Origin: an uncultured Anaerolineae bacterium
GTDB lineage: Bacteria > Chloroflexota > Anaerolineae > Promineifilales > Promineifilaceae
Direction: 5' to 3'
NCBI GenBank assembly: GCA_905479495.1
Contig: CAJQMR010000037.1
Span: 62,001 to 126,000 of the forward strand
Length of the DNA: 64,000 bases
Shown here: piece by piece, positions 35,990 through 43,836 of the stretch
Layout: each line of letters begins with the position of its first letter
Numbering within the stretch: position 1 is the stretch's first letter
Position numbers and translations under genes: made by a program
Notes under the pieces: model-generated
Seen by the model: only the letters and a program-made list of their open reading frames with translations
What the model was told of the DNA's origin: nothing
Databases searched by the model: none

Positions 35990-36035
35990 AATAGGCGGTG
36001 GGAGATCGATTTCTGTAAGCGTTAAGGGAGAAAAG

Positions 36036-37070
36036 ATGCATCAAAAGCGGGTTACAATCAAAGAGGTGGCGGCCGCTGCTGGCGTCTCGACACAAACGGT
36101 ATCGCGCGTGGTGAATAGTCGGCCCGATGTTGCCTCAGTGACCAGGGCTCACGTGCAAGAAGTGATTGATAAGTTGGGTTATCAACCCAGCAAAATTGCC
36201 CGCAGCTTGATCCGGGGACAAAGTTACTCGTTGGGGGTGGTGAGTTCAAGTATTGGCCTTTATGGGCCTTCCCTCGTATTGCAGGGCATTCAAGAAGCGG
36301 CCGTTGAAGAAGATTACTCGCTGATGTTGAACATTTTGCCAGATGCCGAGCTTTTTGATGCGGAAAAAACGCTGCGAGATATTTTGTCTTATCATGTGGA
36401 CGGTATTTTGTGGGCCGTGCCTGAAATTGGGCAAAATCGGGATTTAATTCAGCAGGCGCTGCCGACGTTGACTGTTCCCATTACTTTTTTGAATGTGCAG
36501 CCGAGACCAAATTTGGTAACGGCCGTTATCGACAACAAACATGGCGGACGTATTGCCACCCGTCATCTCATTGAGCAGGGGCGACAAGCTATTGGGCTCA
36601 TCACCGGGCCGATGAAATGGTGGGAAGCGCGCCAGCGTGAATTAGGCTGGCGTGAAGAATTGATGGCCAACGGCCGTTCCATCGATGAAAGCTATATTGC
36701 CAACGGCGACTGGACGCCCAGCAGCGGCGAGCGCTGCATTCGCATGTTGCTAGAATGGCACCCTGAAATGGATGCCGTGTTTGTGTGCAACGACCAGATG
36801 GCCCTGGGAGCCATGAAGGTTGCCCGCCAAATGGGGCGGATAATCCCCGAAGATTTAGCCATTGTGGGTTATGATGACATCCCTGAATCCCCGTATTTCT
36901 CGCCTTCCTTAACCACCGTCCACCAGGATGTGGCCGAGATGGGCTGGCAAGGTGTTAAGCAGCTGTTGGCTCTGATTGATGATAATAATAATCTGGGAAT
37001 GCGCTCCGTTGTCTTAAAGCCAAACTTGATTGTGCGCGGCAGCTCGGTATGTGGCGAAATGGCACAGTAA
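36036..37070 (+). CDS. LacI-family transcriptional regulator, probable arabinose regulator
   Basis: 344 residues. The helix-turn-helix is KRVTIKEVAAAAGVSTQTVS with the hinge helix VVNSRPDVA. The ligand domain has the periplasmic-binding-like order including GLITGPMKWWEARQRELGW, VFVCNDQMALGAMKVARQMG and DLAIVGYDDIPESPYFSPS. It should bind the GTTAACGTTAAC sites between itself and the leftward arabinose operon, releasing when sugar is present; the effector is inferred from the neighbours. GGGAG lies before ATG 36036. Two ACGGCCGT copies fall in it, in contrast to the palindrome-free transporter genes across the gap. Confidence 0.92.
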   Translation: MHQKRVTIKEVAAAAGVSTQTVSRVVNSRPDVASVTRAHVQEVIDKLGYQPSKIARSLIRGQSYSLGVVSSSIGLYGPSLVLQGIQEAAVEEDYSLMLNILPDAELFDAEKTLRDILSYHVDGILWAVPEIGQNRDLIQQALPTLTVPITFLNVQPRPNLVTAVIDNKHGGRIATRHLIEQGRQAIGLITGPMKWWEARQRELGWREELMANGRSIDESYIANGDWTPSSGERCIRMLLEWHPEMDAVFVCNDQMALGAMKVARQMGRIIPEDLAIVGYDDIPESPYFSPSLTTVHQDVAEMGWQGVKQLLALIDDNNNLGMRSVVLKPNLIVRGSSVCGEMAQ

Positions 37071-37167
37071 AAAGATAAGGTGACCTGGTGAAGGGGTGAA
37101 GGAAGCTACACCTGCCACTTTTTACTTATCACTTTTCACTTCCCCAACTGCCTCGTACACTTACCCC

Positions 37168-37953
37168 ATGAGCAAAGAAATTGAATACACACAACAAGAT
37201 GGTATTGCCACGCTGCGGGTGAATCGACCGGCGGCGCGTAACGCGCTGAACTGGACGGCGCAAGAACAGTTTGCGGCTGCGGTGGCGGAGGTTGGGTTGG
37301 ATACGGCCGTTCGTGTTCTCATCATCACCGGCACAGGGGACAAAGCGTTTGTCTCCGGTGGCGATTTAAAGGAATTAAGCCAGCATCCCGAGCGAGCAGC
37401 GGGCGAGCGGCTGAACCGGGTAATGCGCGATGCGCTGGCGCAGCTGACGCAGCTGCCCATCCCGGTGATTGCGGCGGTGAACGGGGATGCTTTTGGCGGT
37501 GGCTGTGAAATCCTGACGGCGTGTGACTTACGTATTGCCGCCAGCCAGGCGCGCTTTTGTTTTGCCCAGGTGCATAATGCCCTGTGCACCGGCTGGGGCG
37601 GCACGGCGCGGCTGGTTAATTTGTTGGGGCAGGCAAGGGCGCTGGATTTGTTGCTGACGTCGCGCATTTTTTCGGCCGTGGAAGCGGCGCAGATGGGGTT
37701 GGTGCAGCAGGTGGTGGCGGATGAGGTGGGGTTGGCAACGGCCGTTTCCCAACTGGCCCACTCCCTCAGCAAACTGCCCCAGCAGGCTCTGGCTGCCAGC
37801 AAACAGCTCGTTTACGCTGCCAATGGGGCTGCGCCTGAAGAAATCAACCGGCTAGAAACCGAACGGTTTGTTGATTTATGGTCCCAGCCAGATCATTTGG
37901 AAGCGCTGGCGGCCTTCCGTGAGAAACGGCTGCCGGTATTCGGTGGTCGGTGA
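37168..37953 (+). CDS. enoyl-CoA hydratase/isomerase family protein
   Basis: 261 residues. Crotonase-fold marks are NRPAARNALNW, the oxyanion hole segment FVSGGDLKELSQHP, and VNGDAFGGGCEILTACDLRIA; Glu in GGCEIL is at a catalytic position. It adds water to, or isomerises, a 2-enoyl-CoA in fatty-acid or amino-acid breakdown. No strong ribosome site is seen before ATG 37168; the frame upstream is unlike the family. The gene stands alone. The extreme C-terminus runs into the CGGTATTCGGTGG repeat. Confidence 0.9.
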   Translation: MSKEIEYTQQDGIATLRVNRPAARNALNWTAQEQFAAAVAEVGLDTAVRVLIITGTGDKAFVSGGDLKELSQHPERAAGERLNRVMRDALAQLTQLPIPVIAAVNGDAFGGGCEILTACDLRIAASQARFCFAQVHNALCTGWGGTARLVNLLGQARALDLLLTSRIFSAVEAAQMGLVQQVVADEVGLATAVSQLAHSLSKLPQQALAASKQLVYAANGAAPEEINRLETERFVDLWSQPDHLEALAAFREKRLPVFGGR

Positions 37954-38237
37954 ACGGTATTCGGTGGTCGGTAATTGGTTAACCGTTTACCGAAGAGAGG
38001 CCGAAAAGCCTGCTTCAGCAGGTGCACATTCTAGCGGTGGCATTCATGCCATCGCGATCATGCCCGCCAAACAACGCCGGTCACCGCGCATCGCCCGACG
38101 ATAAATCATCGGGCTAGTAAGAACGCCCCATGAATGGGGCTCGCTAATAGAGCGAACGTTGAACGGTGAGGACACCGGCCATCGCCAGGTCGGTGTCCAG
38201 TAAACGGATTACCGATAACGGATAACCGATTACCGAT
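37943..38237. repeat. composite repeat of five hairpins inside an inverted CGGTAATCGGT repeat
   Basis: Outer arms are CGGTATTCGGTGGTCGGT units (37943-37995) and CGGATTACCGATAACGG units (38205-38237), the family seen at 10283. Between them lie five compact hairpins: CCTGCTTCAGCAGG (38009-38022), GCGGTGGCAT/ATGCCATCGC (38034-38055), GCCCGACGAT/ATCATCGGGC (38093-38114), GCCCCAT/ATGGGGC (38125-38140) and GGACACCG/CGGTGTCC (38170-38198). No gene is seen in it. Confidence 0.6.
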
Positions 38238-39007
38238 CACGCCGGTTCAGGCACCATCGCTTCTTCTTCCTCAAGCAGCTCGCCTTCCATCTCCTCGCGT
38301 GGCGGGCGCGGGGCGCGTGACACCACTTCAAAGCCCCATTGGGCCAGGTTACGATTTGGCTCGCCATCAAATTCCACCAGCATCAGATAACCTAAGGCCA
38401 TACGCAGATCTTCAGAAAGCTGGCTGCTGAGGGTTTCCAGACGGCCGTTTTCCTGCAAGCGGCTTTGGCGAGCCGCATTGCGACTTTGCTGCTGCTGTAC
38501 CAGGTTGTCGCGCAGGATAACCAGATCGGCCAGCGGCGGTTTGGAGAAACGCTCTGCTTCTGGCCGGGCCGTTTCGGTGCTGATGTATTCATTCAGGCAG
38601 GTGATCATCTCGGCACGGTCTTGCGGCATCAGGATTTGCCCGGCGCTGCGCCCCGTCTGGCGCACCATAAAGCCCCAGGCCTGCGCCTGCTCCGGCGTAT
38701 CGGCAAAGTGGCCCGCCAGCAGGCTGCGCATCTGCTGCAAAGTGCGTTTGGCGGTACGCTGGGTGCGTTTGAGCGCTTCAGACGCCGCTTTGCGGGCGGC
38801 TTCCTGGTCCTGGGCCGTTTCCTGGGAGGCGATGGCCTCGGTAACGGCCGTTTCTATACGGGCGGTAAACGGGGTGCGGTCTGCTTCGGCGCGGCTGGTT
38901 TCAAAAGCCACAAACGCCTGAGCCAGTTCCAGCACGGCTTGTTTTTGATCGGCGCGCGGCAGGTTTAGCCGCAGCGGGCCACCATTATTAAATCGAATAC
39001 GTAACAT
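38237..39007 (-). CDS. hypothetical helical protein
   Basis: 256 residues, not recognised. Largely helical and rich in Gln, Glu, Ala and Arg, for example EALKRTQRTAKRTLQQM. It starts MLRIRFNNGGPLRLNLPRAD and ends in an acidic tail (EGELLEEEEAMVPEPA). No signal peptide or membrane segment. The tail overlaps the repeat arm at its 3' end. AAAGGAAAG precedes ATG 39007; the frame is open 12 codons further up without a site. Two ACGGCCGT copies suggest a resident gene. Confidence 0.6.
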   Translation of the reverse strand: MLRIRFNNGGPLRLNLPRADQKQAVLELAQAFVAFETSRAEADRTPFTARIETAVTEAIASQETAQDQEAARKAASEALKRTQRTAKRTLQQMRSLLAGHFADTPEQAQAWGFMVRQTGRSAGQILMPQDRAEMITCLNEYISTETARPEAERFSKPPLADLVILRDNLVQQQQSRNAARQSRLQENGRLETLSSQLSEDLRMALGYLMLVEFDGEPNRNLAQWGFEVVSRAPRPPREEMEGELLEEEEAMVPEPA

Positions 39008-39066
39008 GAGGACTTTCCTTTTGTTGGGTTCTAAAAAGAACACCCTGGCAAGCGCCGCCGTCAGTG

Positions 39067-39095
39067 GTAGGGGCAGGTCTCAGACCTGCCCCTAC
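39067..39095. repeat. REP palindrome, GTAGGGGC family (copy a)
   Basis: GTAGGGGCAGGTCT, one base, then AGACCTGCCCCTAC; a near-perfect palindrome. Confidence 0.85.
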
Positions 39096-39567
39096 GGTCT
39101 GTGCCTTTGATTGAATTGTATGAGTTGGGAGATTTCCCCCGGCGCTGGCAGCGCTTAAAACGATTAACTGAATTGGCAACCAGTCTAAAAAAGTTTTTTG
39201 TGTTTGAAAAGATGACTTTGGGGGCATAAATGATGGTCGTTGATTCAACGAAGGTCTAAAACATGGCAAAAACGAAGGTCAACGAGCCGAGGAAGCACAA
39301 AATAGTGTCAGTTGCCTGATCGTGATGACAGCGATATGGCGAATGCCAGTTAAAAAAGGGATCGTTGGCTCAGTGAGGGGTGGATTGGTGGTCAAAACGG
39401 CCGTCTCGCAGCAAAGATCTGTGGATCGACCGTTGGATCGAGATGGTGCTGACTCAACAGGGCGCTTTTTGCTGGTAATTTTCTACCCACCATCCCACCA
39501 ACGCCTGGTTAACGGGCGATGTTACCTGTTGTGGTTAAGCAACGGCCGTCAAACGGATCGCCCGCGT

Positions 39568-39595
39568 GTAGGGGCGGTTCGCGAACCGCCCCTAC
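39568..39595. repeat. REP palindrome, GTAGGGGC family (copy b)
   Basis: GTAGGGGCGGTTCG mirrored by CGAACCGCCCCTAC; a perfect 28-bp palindrome. Confidence 0.88.
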
Positions 39596-39616
39596 AATTG
39601 TGCCGTCGCCTATATG

Positions 39617-39657
39617 TGCGGGCGCGTCGCCCCTATGCTCCGCCGGGTCGCCCCTAC
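39617..39657. repeat. decayed GTAGGGGC-family units (copy c)
   Basis: Two half-units, GGGCGCGTCGCCCCTATG and GCCGGGTCGCCCCTACG, with partial left arms. Confidence 0.6.
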
Positions 39658-39754
39658 GCCAGCAAACCGCCTACAACCGGTTTCCTTTTTCTTCCGGCTG
39701 AACTATCATAGGGGCATAATCCAGGTGCCACCGTTTGCCTGGCGAGCAAAAATT

Positions 39755-39782
39755 GTAGGGGCGTGTCGCGACACGCCCCTAC
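39755..39782. repeat. REP palindrome, GTAGGGGC family (copy d)
   Basis: GTAGGGGCGTGTCG mirrored by CGACACGCCCCTAC; perfect, 19 bases before the restriction gene. Confidence 0.88.
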
Positions 39783-39800
39783 GTTGGAGAATTGTGCCAT

Positions 39801-42800
39801 ATGCCTGATGCTTCCTTCCAGCCACAGCTAGGTTTTTCGCCCCATAACAATCAATCCCTCTTTTCTGATCATTATTTGCAGGATATTTTACGCCGCACGC
39901 CAGAATGGCGCGCCTTGCAAACGCCCGCCGCTGACTTTTTGGCCTGGCTGCATAACCTGTATGCCAAAGAGGGGGACCAGTTAGAAAACTACAACGAATC
40001 GCAGCTAGAGGACAATTGGATCAAGCCTATTCTGGACAAGTTGGGCCATACCTGGGAAGGGCAGGCATCTATCCCGGCCTTAAAAGGTGGCATTAAAAAG
40101 CCAGACTTTGCCCTGTTCCCCGATGAGACGGCACGGCAAACGGCCGTTTCCCAACAAAATAGTCCCGCCTACGTCAAAGAAGTTCTGGCTCTGGTTGAAG
40201 CCAAAAAGTGGACGGTGAACCTGAGCAAAAAGAGCGGCAGCCGCCCGCTGTTTGATGACCAGAACCCGATGTTCCAGATCGACACCTACCTGAGTTTGAG
40301 CGGCGTGACCTGGGGCGTGGTAAGCAACGGCCGTTTCTGGCGCTTGGTCCACAAAAATTCATCCCGCACCTTAGAAACCTACTTCGAGATCGATTTGCTG
40401 GCTGCCCTGGCTCCTCCGCGTGATGAAAAAGATAAAACACCTGAGGCGGCGGCTACTTTCTTCTGGGCCTTCTTCAACCAGAGCGCTTTCCGCGCCGATG
40501 CCCACGGCACGGTTTTCCTGGATGAGGCGCTGAGCCAGAGCAAGGCGTACGCCATTGCCCTGGAAGCCGATTTGCGCGACAACGCTTACCGTTCGCTGGA
40601 ACAGCTCATCATCGGCTTTTTTGCCGGAGACGGCCGTCTCGACCCCAAAAACGCCGACCACCGGGACGAGGTGTACCGCAACAGCCTCTACCTGCTTTAC
40701 CGCCTGCTCTTTTTATTTTACGGTGAAGCCCGCGCCCTGCTGCCGATGGGTAACGAGACTTACAAAAACGACTACAGTCTCCAGCAGTTGGCTAACGACA
40801 TCAACCGGGAGCGCGATAAGCTGGAGACGCTGCCCACCACCGGCCGCCGCCGCTGGAACCGGCTCACCGAGCTGTTCCGGCTGATTAGCGGGGAGGATGC
40901 CCAGCTCAACGCGGAACTAGGCGTGCCCCGCTACAACGGCGGCCTGTTTGACCCTGAGCAGCATCCTTTTTTCGGGACCTATTTTGTGGGCGACCGGGCG
41001 CTGGCCAAAGCGATTGATTATCTGGCTTACCGGCGCGTGCGGGAAGACGGCCGTTTCCAGGGATTCCAGGCCGTCGATTACCGCACGCTGGACGTGCGCC
41101 AGCTTGGCTCCATTTACGAGGGGCTGCTGGAGTACAAAGTCGTCATCGCCACCGAAGAGATGGTGACGGTGCGCCAAAAGGGCGTGGAAACCTGGGTGCC
41201 CCAGGCCAAAAAAGGGCGCAGCAAAACGGTAGGCACGCCGCGCCAGCCGGGAGACCTGTACTTGACCACCGACAAAGGCGAGCGCAAAGCCACCGGCTCT
41301 TACTACACGCCCGATTACATCGTCGAGTACATCGTAGAAAACACGCTGGGGCCGCTGGTGGAACAGGCCCGCGAGCGCGTGAAGGCCCAGGTGCGCCAGA
41401 CGGGCTCATTGGACAAAGCCGAACGCCAGCGCCAGAGTGCCGCCCTCTTTGTGCAGGAGATTTTGGCCCTGAATGTGCTGGACCCGGCGATGGGGTCCGG
41501 CCATTTTCTGGTGGAAGCCACCCACTTTTTGGCGCGGGCGCTGGCCACGGATGAATACACCCCCTCCCTCGCTCCCTCCCCCTCACAGGGGGAGGGCTGG
41601 GGTGGGGGTGAAACCGACCTGCTCTACTGGAAACGGCGTGTCGTCGAAGCCTGCATCTATGGTGTAGACAAAAACCCAATGGCGGTGGAGCTGGCCAAAC
41701 TATCGCTCTGGCTCAAAACGGCCGCAGCCGACAAACCCCTCAGCTTCCTGGACCACCACCTGCAACACGGCGACAGCCTCATCGGTGCCTGGCTCGATGA
41801 CCTGCAAGCCCCACCCAACAGCAAAACCCAATCTCCAGTCTCCAATCTCCAGTCCCTGATGTTTGACGAATCCGCTTTCACCCGCGACGCCAGCCTGGCC
41901 GTCAAGGGCGTGGCCACCATCGAAAGCCTGCCCACGCTGGACATCGACGACGTACATGCCAAAGAAGCCGCCTGGCAAGACATCCAGCAAACCCACGTGG
42001 CCCGCTGGCAGCGGCTGGCCGACCTGTGGGTGAGCGCCTACTTTGGCAATGCCATGACCCCAGAAGAGTACCGCGCCCTGGCGGCCCACCTGCAAACCCA
42101 ACCTCCCGGAGGTTCACAACCTCCGGGAGGTTCGCCGGGACTCATGACCGACACCCAGCGCAACCACTTCTTGCAGCACCCCGCCGTGACCGACAACGAT
42201 TATTTCCATTGGGAGCTGGCCTTCCCCGAAGTGTTTTTTGACGAATACGGCCGTTCCCGCCATGCAGCCGCCGGTTTTGACGCCGTCATTGGCAACCCGC
42301 CCTACGTGCGCCAGGAGCAGCTAACCCCGCTCAAACCATTTTTCAGCGGCCATTTTGAAACAGTTTATGCAGGTACGGCCGATTTGTTTGTTTACTTCTT
42401 CAAGCAAGCAGTGAATTTACTGCGTGAAGATGGATTAACCAGCTACATCAGCAGCAACAGTTGGCTGCGGGCCAACTACGCCACCAACTTACGCGCCTAC
42501 CTGCGCCAAAACACAACCTTTGAAACAATTATTGACCTGGGTGACAATCGTGTCTTTGAAGATGCACCAGATTTGTACCCAGCGATTCATATTGTGGAAA
42601 ATGCTCAACTCAAAGGCGATCTACCAGCTCGCGCAGCAGTTTTTTCAAGGGGTGAAGAATTTAAGGAAAAGTTTAACGAGGAAGTTAATAGAAATTTGTT
42701 TGATGTAAACATTGTGGACCAATCTGATGATGGATGGAAACTAGAACCAAAGGATAAATTAGATTTAGTGCGAAAAATACTTCAAACTGGTGCCCCGCTG

Positions 42801-43835
42801 TTCGATGTTGTAAATCAGCAAATTTATTATGGAATAAAAACGGGTTTGAATGTTGCATTTATCGTTGATCAACAAACACGGGACAGTTTAATTTCTTCTG
42901 ACAAAAGACTATTGGGATTAATCAAACCCTTTGTAAATGGTGCAAATATTCGTCCCTGGTATGTTCAAGATGAGGGCCAATGGTTGATTTCTGTGCCAAG
43001 CGGTTGGACTAAAGAAATATCTGGTTTCCAGTTTGAAAGTCTTGAATCTGCGTACCAGTGGTTTTCAACAGCCTATCCAGTTTTAGCAGCCCATCTTTTA
43101 CCGTTTGAGAAGGCAGCAAAGAAAAGAGCAGATCAGGGTGATTATTGGTGGGAATTGCGTCCTTGTAGTTATTGGGATGCATTTGAAGATTACAAAATAT
43201 TCTACCCAGAAATGTCAAAGTATCCTCGCTTCTCCTTGGGTGAACCAGGTATTGTTGGTAATAAAACTAGCTTTATGATTCCAACAAAAGATTATTATTT
43301 GTTAGGATTGTTAATGTCTCGTGTAACCTGGTTCGCGATCCAAAATATTTGCCAACCGATTGGAGAAAGGGCGGGGATGTTACGTTATACACTTTCGACA
43401 CAATTTTTAAGCAATTTGCCTATACCAGATGCGTCTTCATCAGAGAAATCTCAAATAGCAAATTTTGGAGAGACACTAACCAAAGCAGCAGGTTTGCGTC
43501 ATCAACTTCACGAACAAATCCGCCACCGCATCCTCACCGACCTGGGCAGGCCAGCAGGCAAGCTCAACAACGCCCTCACCGCCTGGTGGGACCTTGATTT
43601 CCCCACCTTCCGCGCCCAAATCAAAAAAGTCTTCAAGCGCGACATCCCCCTCAAAGAGCGCCACGAGTGGGAACTGTTCCTGGCCGATGCCCGGCAGCAG
43701 CACCAACAGCTCACCAACCAAATCATCACCCTGGAAACCGAGCTAAACCAGCACGTCTACACCCTCTTCCACCTCACCCCGGAAGAAATCCAAATCATCG
43801 AAACCAGCACCAAATACCCCTACGGCGAGGTGTAA
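39801..43835 (+). CDS. type IIG restriction-modification protein (Eco57I-like methylase plus nuclease)
   Basis: 1344 residues, one polypeptide for cutting and methylation. The N-terminal nuclease has KPDFALF (Asp102 region) and LALVEAKKW (Glu133...Lys135), a PD-(D/E)XK core. The gamma-class amino-methyltransferase has motif I DPAMGSG (from 562) and motif IV NPPY (832-835). The C-terminal third is the target-recognition part. Three stretches between motifs I and IV look like translated repeats: residues 583-604, 672-686 and 766-780. The recognition part (about 42560-43480) is clearly more AT-rich than both ends. No other BREX or DISARM gene is near, so PglX is less likely. It should methylate adenine and cut unmodified DNA. 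The Roco gene starts one base after its stop. Confidence 0.87.
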   Translation: MPDASFQPQLGFSPHNNQSLFSDHYLQDILRRTPEWRALQTPAADFLAWLHNLYAKEGDQLENYNESQLEDNWIKPILDKLGHTWEGQASIPALKGGIKKPDFALFPDETARQTAVSQQNSPAYVKEVLALVEAKKWTVNLSKKSGSRPLFDDQNPMFQIDTYLSLSGVTWGVVSNGRFWRLVHKNSSRTLETYFEIDLLAALAPPRDEKDKTPEAAATFFWAFFNQSAFRADAHGTVFLDEALSQSKAYAIALEADLRDNAYRSLEQLIIGFFAGDGRLDPKNADHRDEVYRNSLYLLYRLLFLFYGEARALLPMGNETYKNDYSLQQLANDINRERDKLETLPTTGRRRWNRLTELFRLISGEDAQLNAELGVPRYNGGLFDPEQHPFFGTYFVGDRALAKAIDYLAYRRVREDGRFQGFQAVDYRTLDVRQLGSIYEGLLEYKVVIATEEMVTVRQKGVETWVPQAKKGRSKTVGTPRQPGDLYLTTDKGERKATGSYYTPDYIVEYIVENTLGPLVEQARERVKAQVRQTGSLDKAERQRQSAALFVQEILALNVLDPAMGSGHFLVEATHFLARALATDEYTPSLAPSPSQGEGWGGGETDLLYWKRRVVEACIYGVDKNPMAVELAKLSLWLKTAAADKPLSFLDHHLQHGDSLIGAWLDDLQAPPNSKTQSPVSNLQSLMFDESAFTRDASLAVKGVATIESLPTLDIDDVHAKEAAWQDIQQTHVARWQRLADLWVSAYFGNAMTPEEYRALAAHLQTQPPGGSQPPGGSPGLMTDTQRNHFLQHPAVTDNDYFHWELAFPEVFFDEYGRSRHAAAGFDAVIGNPPYVRQEQLTPLKPFFSGHFETVYAGTADLFVYFFKQAVNLLREDGLTSYISSNSWLRANYATNLRAYLRQNTTFETIIDLGDNRVFEDAPDLYPAIHIVENAQLKGDLPARAAVFSRGEEFKEKFNEEVNRNLFDVNIVDQSDDGWKLEPKDKLDLVRKILQTGAPLFDVVNQQIYYGIKTGLNVAFIVDQQTRDSLISSDKRLLGLIKPFVNGANIRPWYVQDEGQWLISVPSGWTKEISGFQFESLESAYQWFSTAYPVLAAHLLPFEKAAKKRADQGDYWWELRPCSYWDAFEDYKIFYPEMSKYPRFSLGEPGIVGNKTSFMIPTKDYYLLGLLMSRVTWFAIQNICQPIGERAGMLRYTLSTQFLSNLPIPDASSSEKSQIANFGETLTKAAGLRHQLHEQIRHRILTDLGRPAGKLNNALTAWWDLDFPTFRAQIKKVFKRDIPLKERHEWELFLADARQQHQQLTNQIITLETELNQHVYTLFHLTPEEIQIIETSTKYPYGEV
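41563..41612. repeat. CCCTCCCCC/GGGGGAGGG palindrome inside the restriction gene
   Basis: CTCCCTCCCCCTCACAGGGG followed by GAGGGCTGGGGTGGGGGTG, a type of intergenic GC-rich palindrome, here translated as a Pro/Ser/Gly-rich loop (PSLAPSPSQGEGWGGG) without breaking the frame. Confidence 0.65.
41829..41858. repeat. AATCTCC repeat inside the restriction gene
   Basis: AATCTCCAGTCTCCAATCTC, related to the intergenic repeat at 17057-17117, translated as QSPVSNLQS. Confidence 0.6.
42100..42132. repeat. AACCTCCCGGAGGTT repeat inside the restriction gene
   Basis: AACCTCCCGGAGGTT (42100-42114) and AACCTCCGGGAGGTT (42118-42132), separated by three bases, translated as PPGGSQPPGGS. It is the same doublet that flanks the second RAYT at 48144 and 48781. 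Confidence 0.9.
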
Positions 43836-43836
43836 T

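Larger units (their letters stand above)
35541..36035. other. divergent control region of the arabinose genes (495 bp)
   Basis: No gene is supported. It contains the leftward operon promoter and operator near 35769-35820 and the rightward regulator promoter and operator near 35943-35989, described separately. The remainder of the long leader (35541-35768) is AT-rich with no obvious hairpin. Confidence 0.75.
39008..39800. other. 793-bp intergenic region dense in GTAGGGGC palindromes
   Basis: No gene is supported; an open frame at 39322-39711 runs through three repeats and has no homology I recognise. It contains palindromes at 39067-39095, 39568-39595, a decayed cluster at 39617-39657, and 39755-39782, plus two ACGGCCGT copies. 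It forms the left edge of the accessory island. Confidence 0.7.

Noticed and set aside
37161..37802. 213-codon minus-strand frame opposite the enoyl-CoA hydratase gene
   Set aside because: Shadow of a clear crotonase-family gene; Ser/Ala/Arg-rich without domains.
39322..39711. Open frame of 129 codons before the restriction gene
   Set aside because: It runs through several GTAGGGGC palindromes, gives Arg/Pro-rich low-complexity text and has no ribosome site.
39801..43835. BREX PglX methyltransferase
   Set aside because: No brxA, brxB, brxC, pglZ or brxL neighbour is present, and the N-terminus has a nuclease core as in type IIG enzymes.
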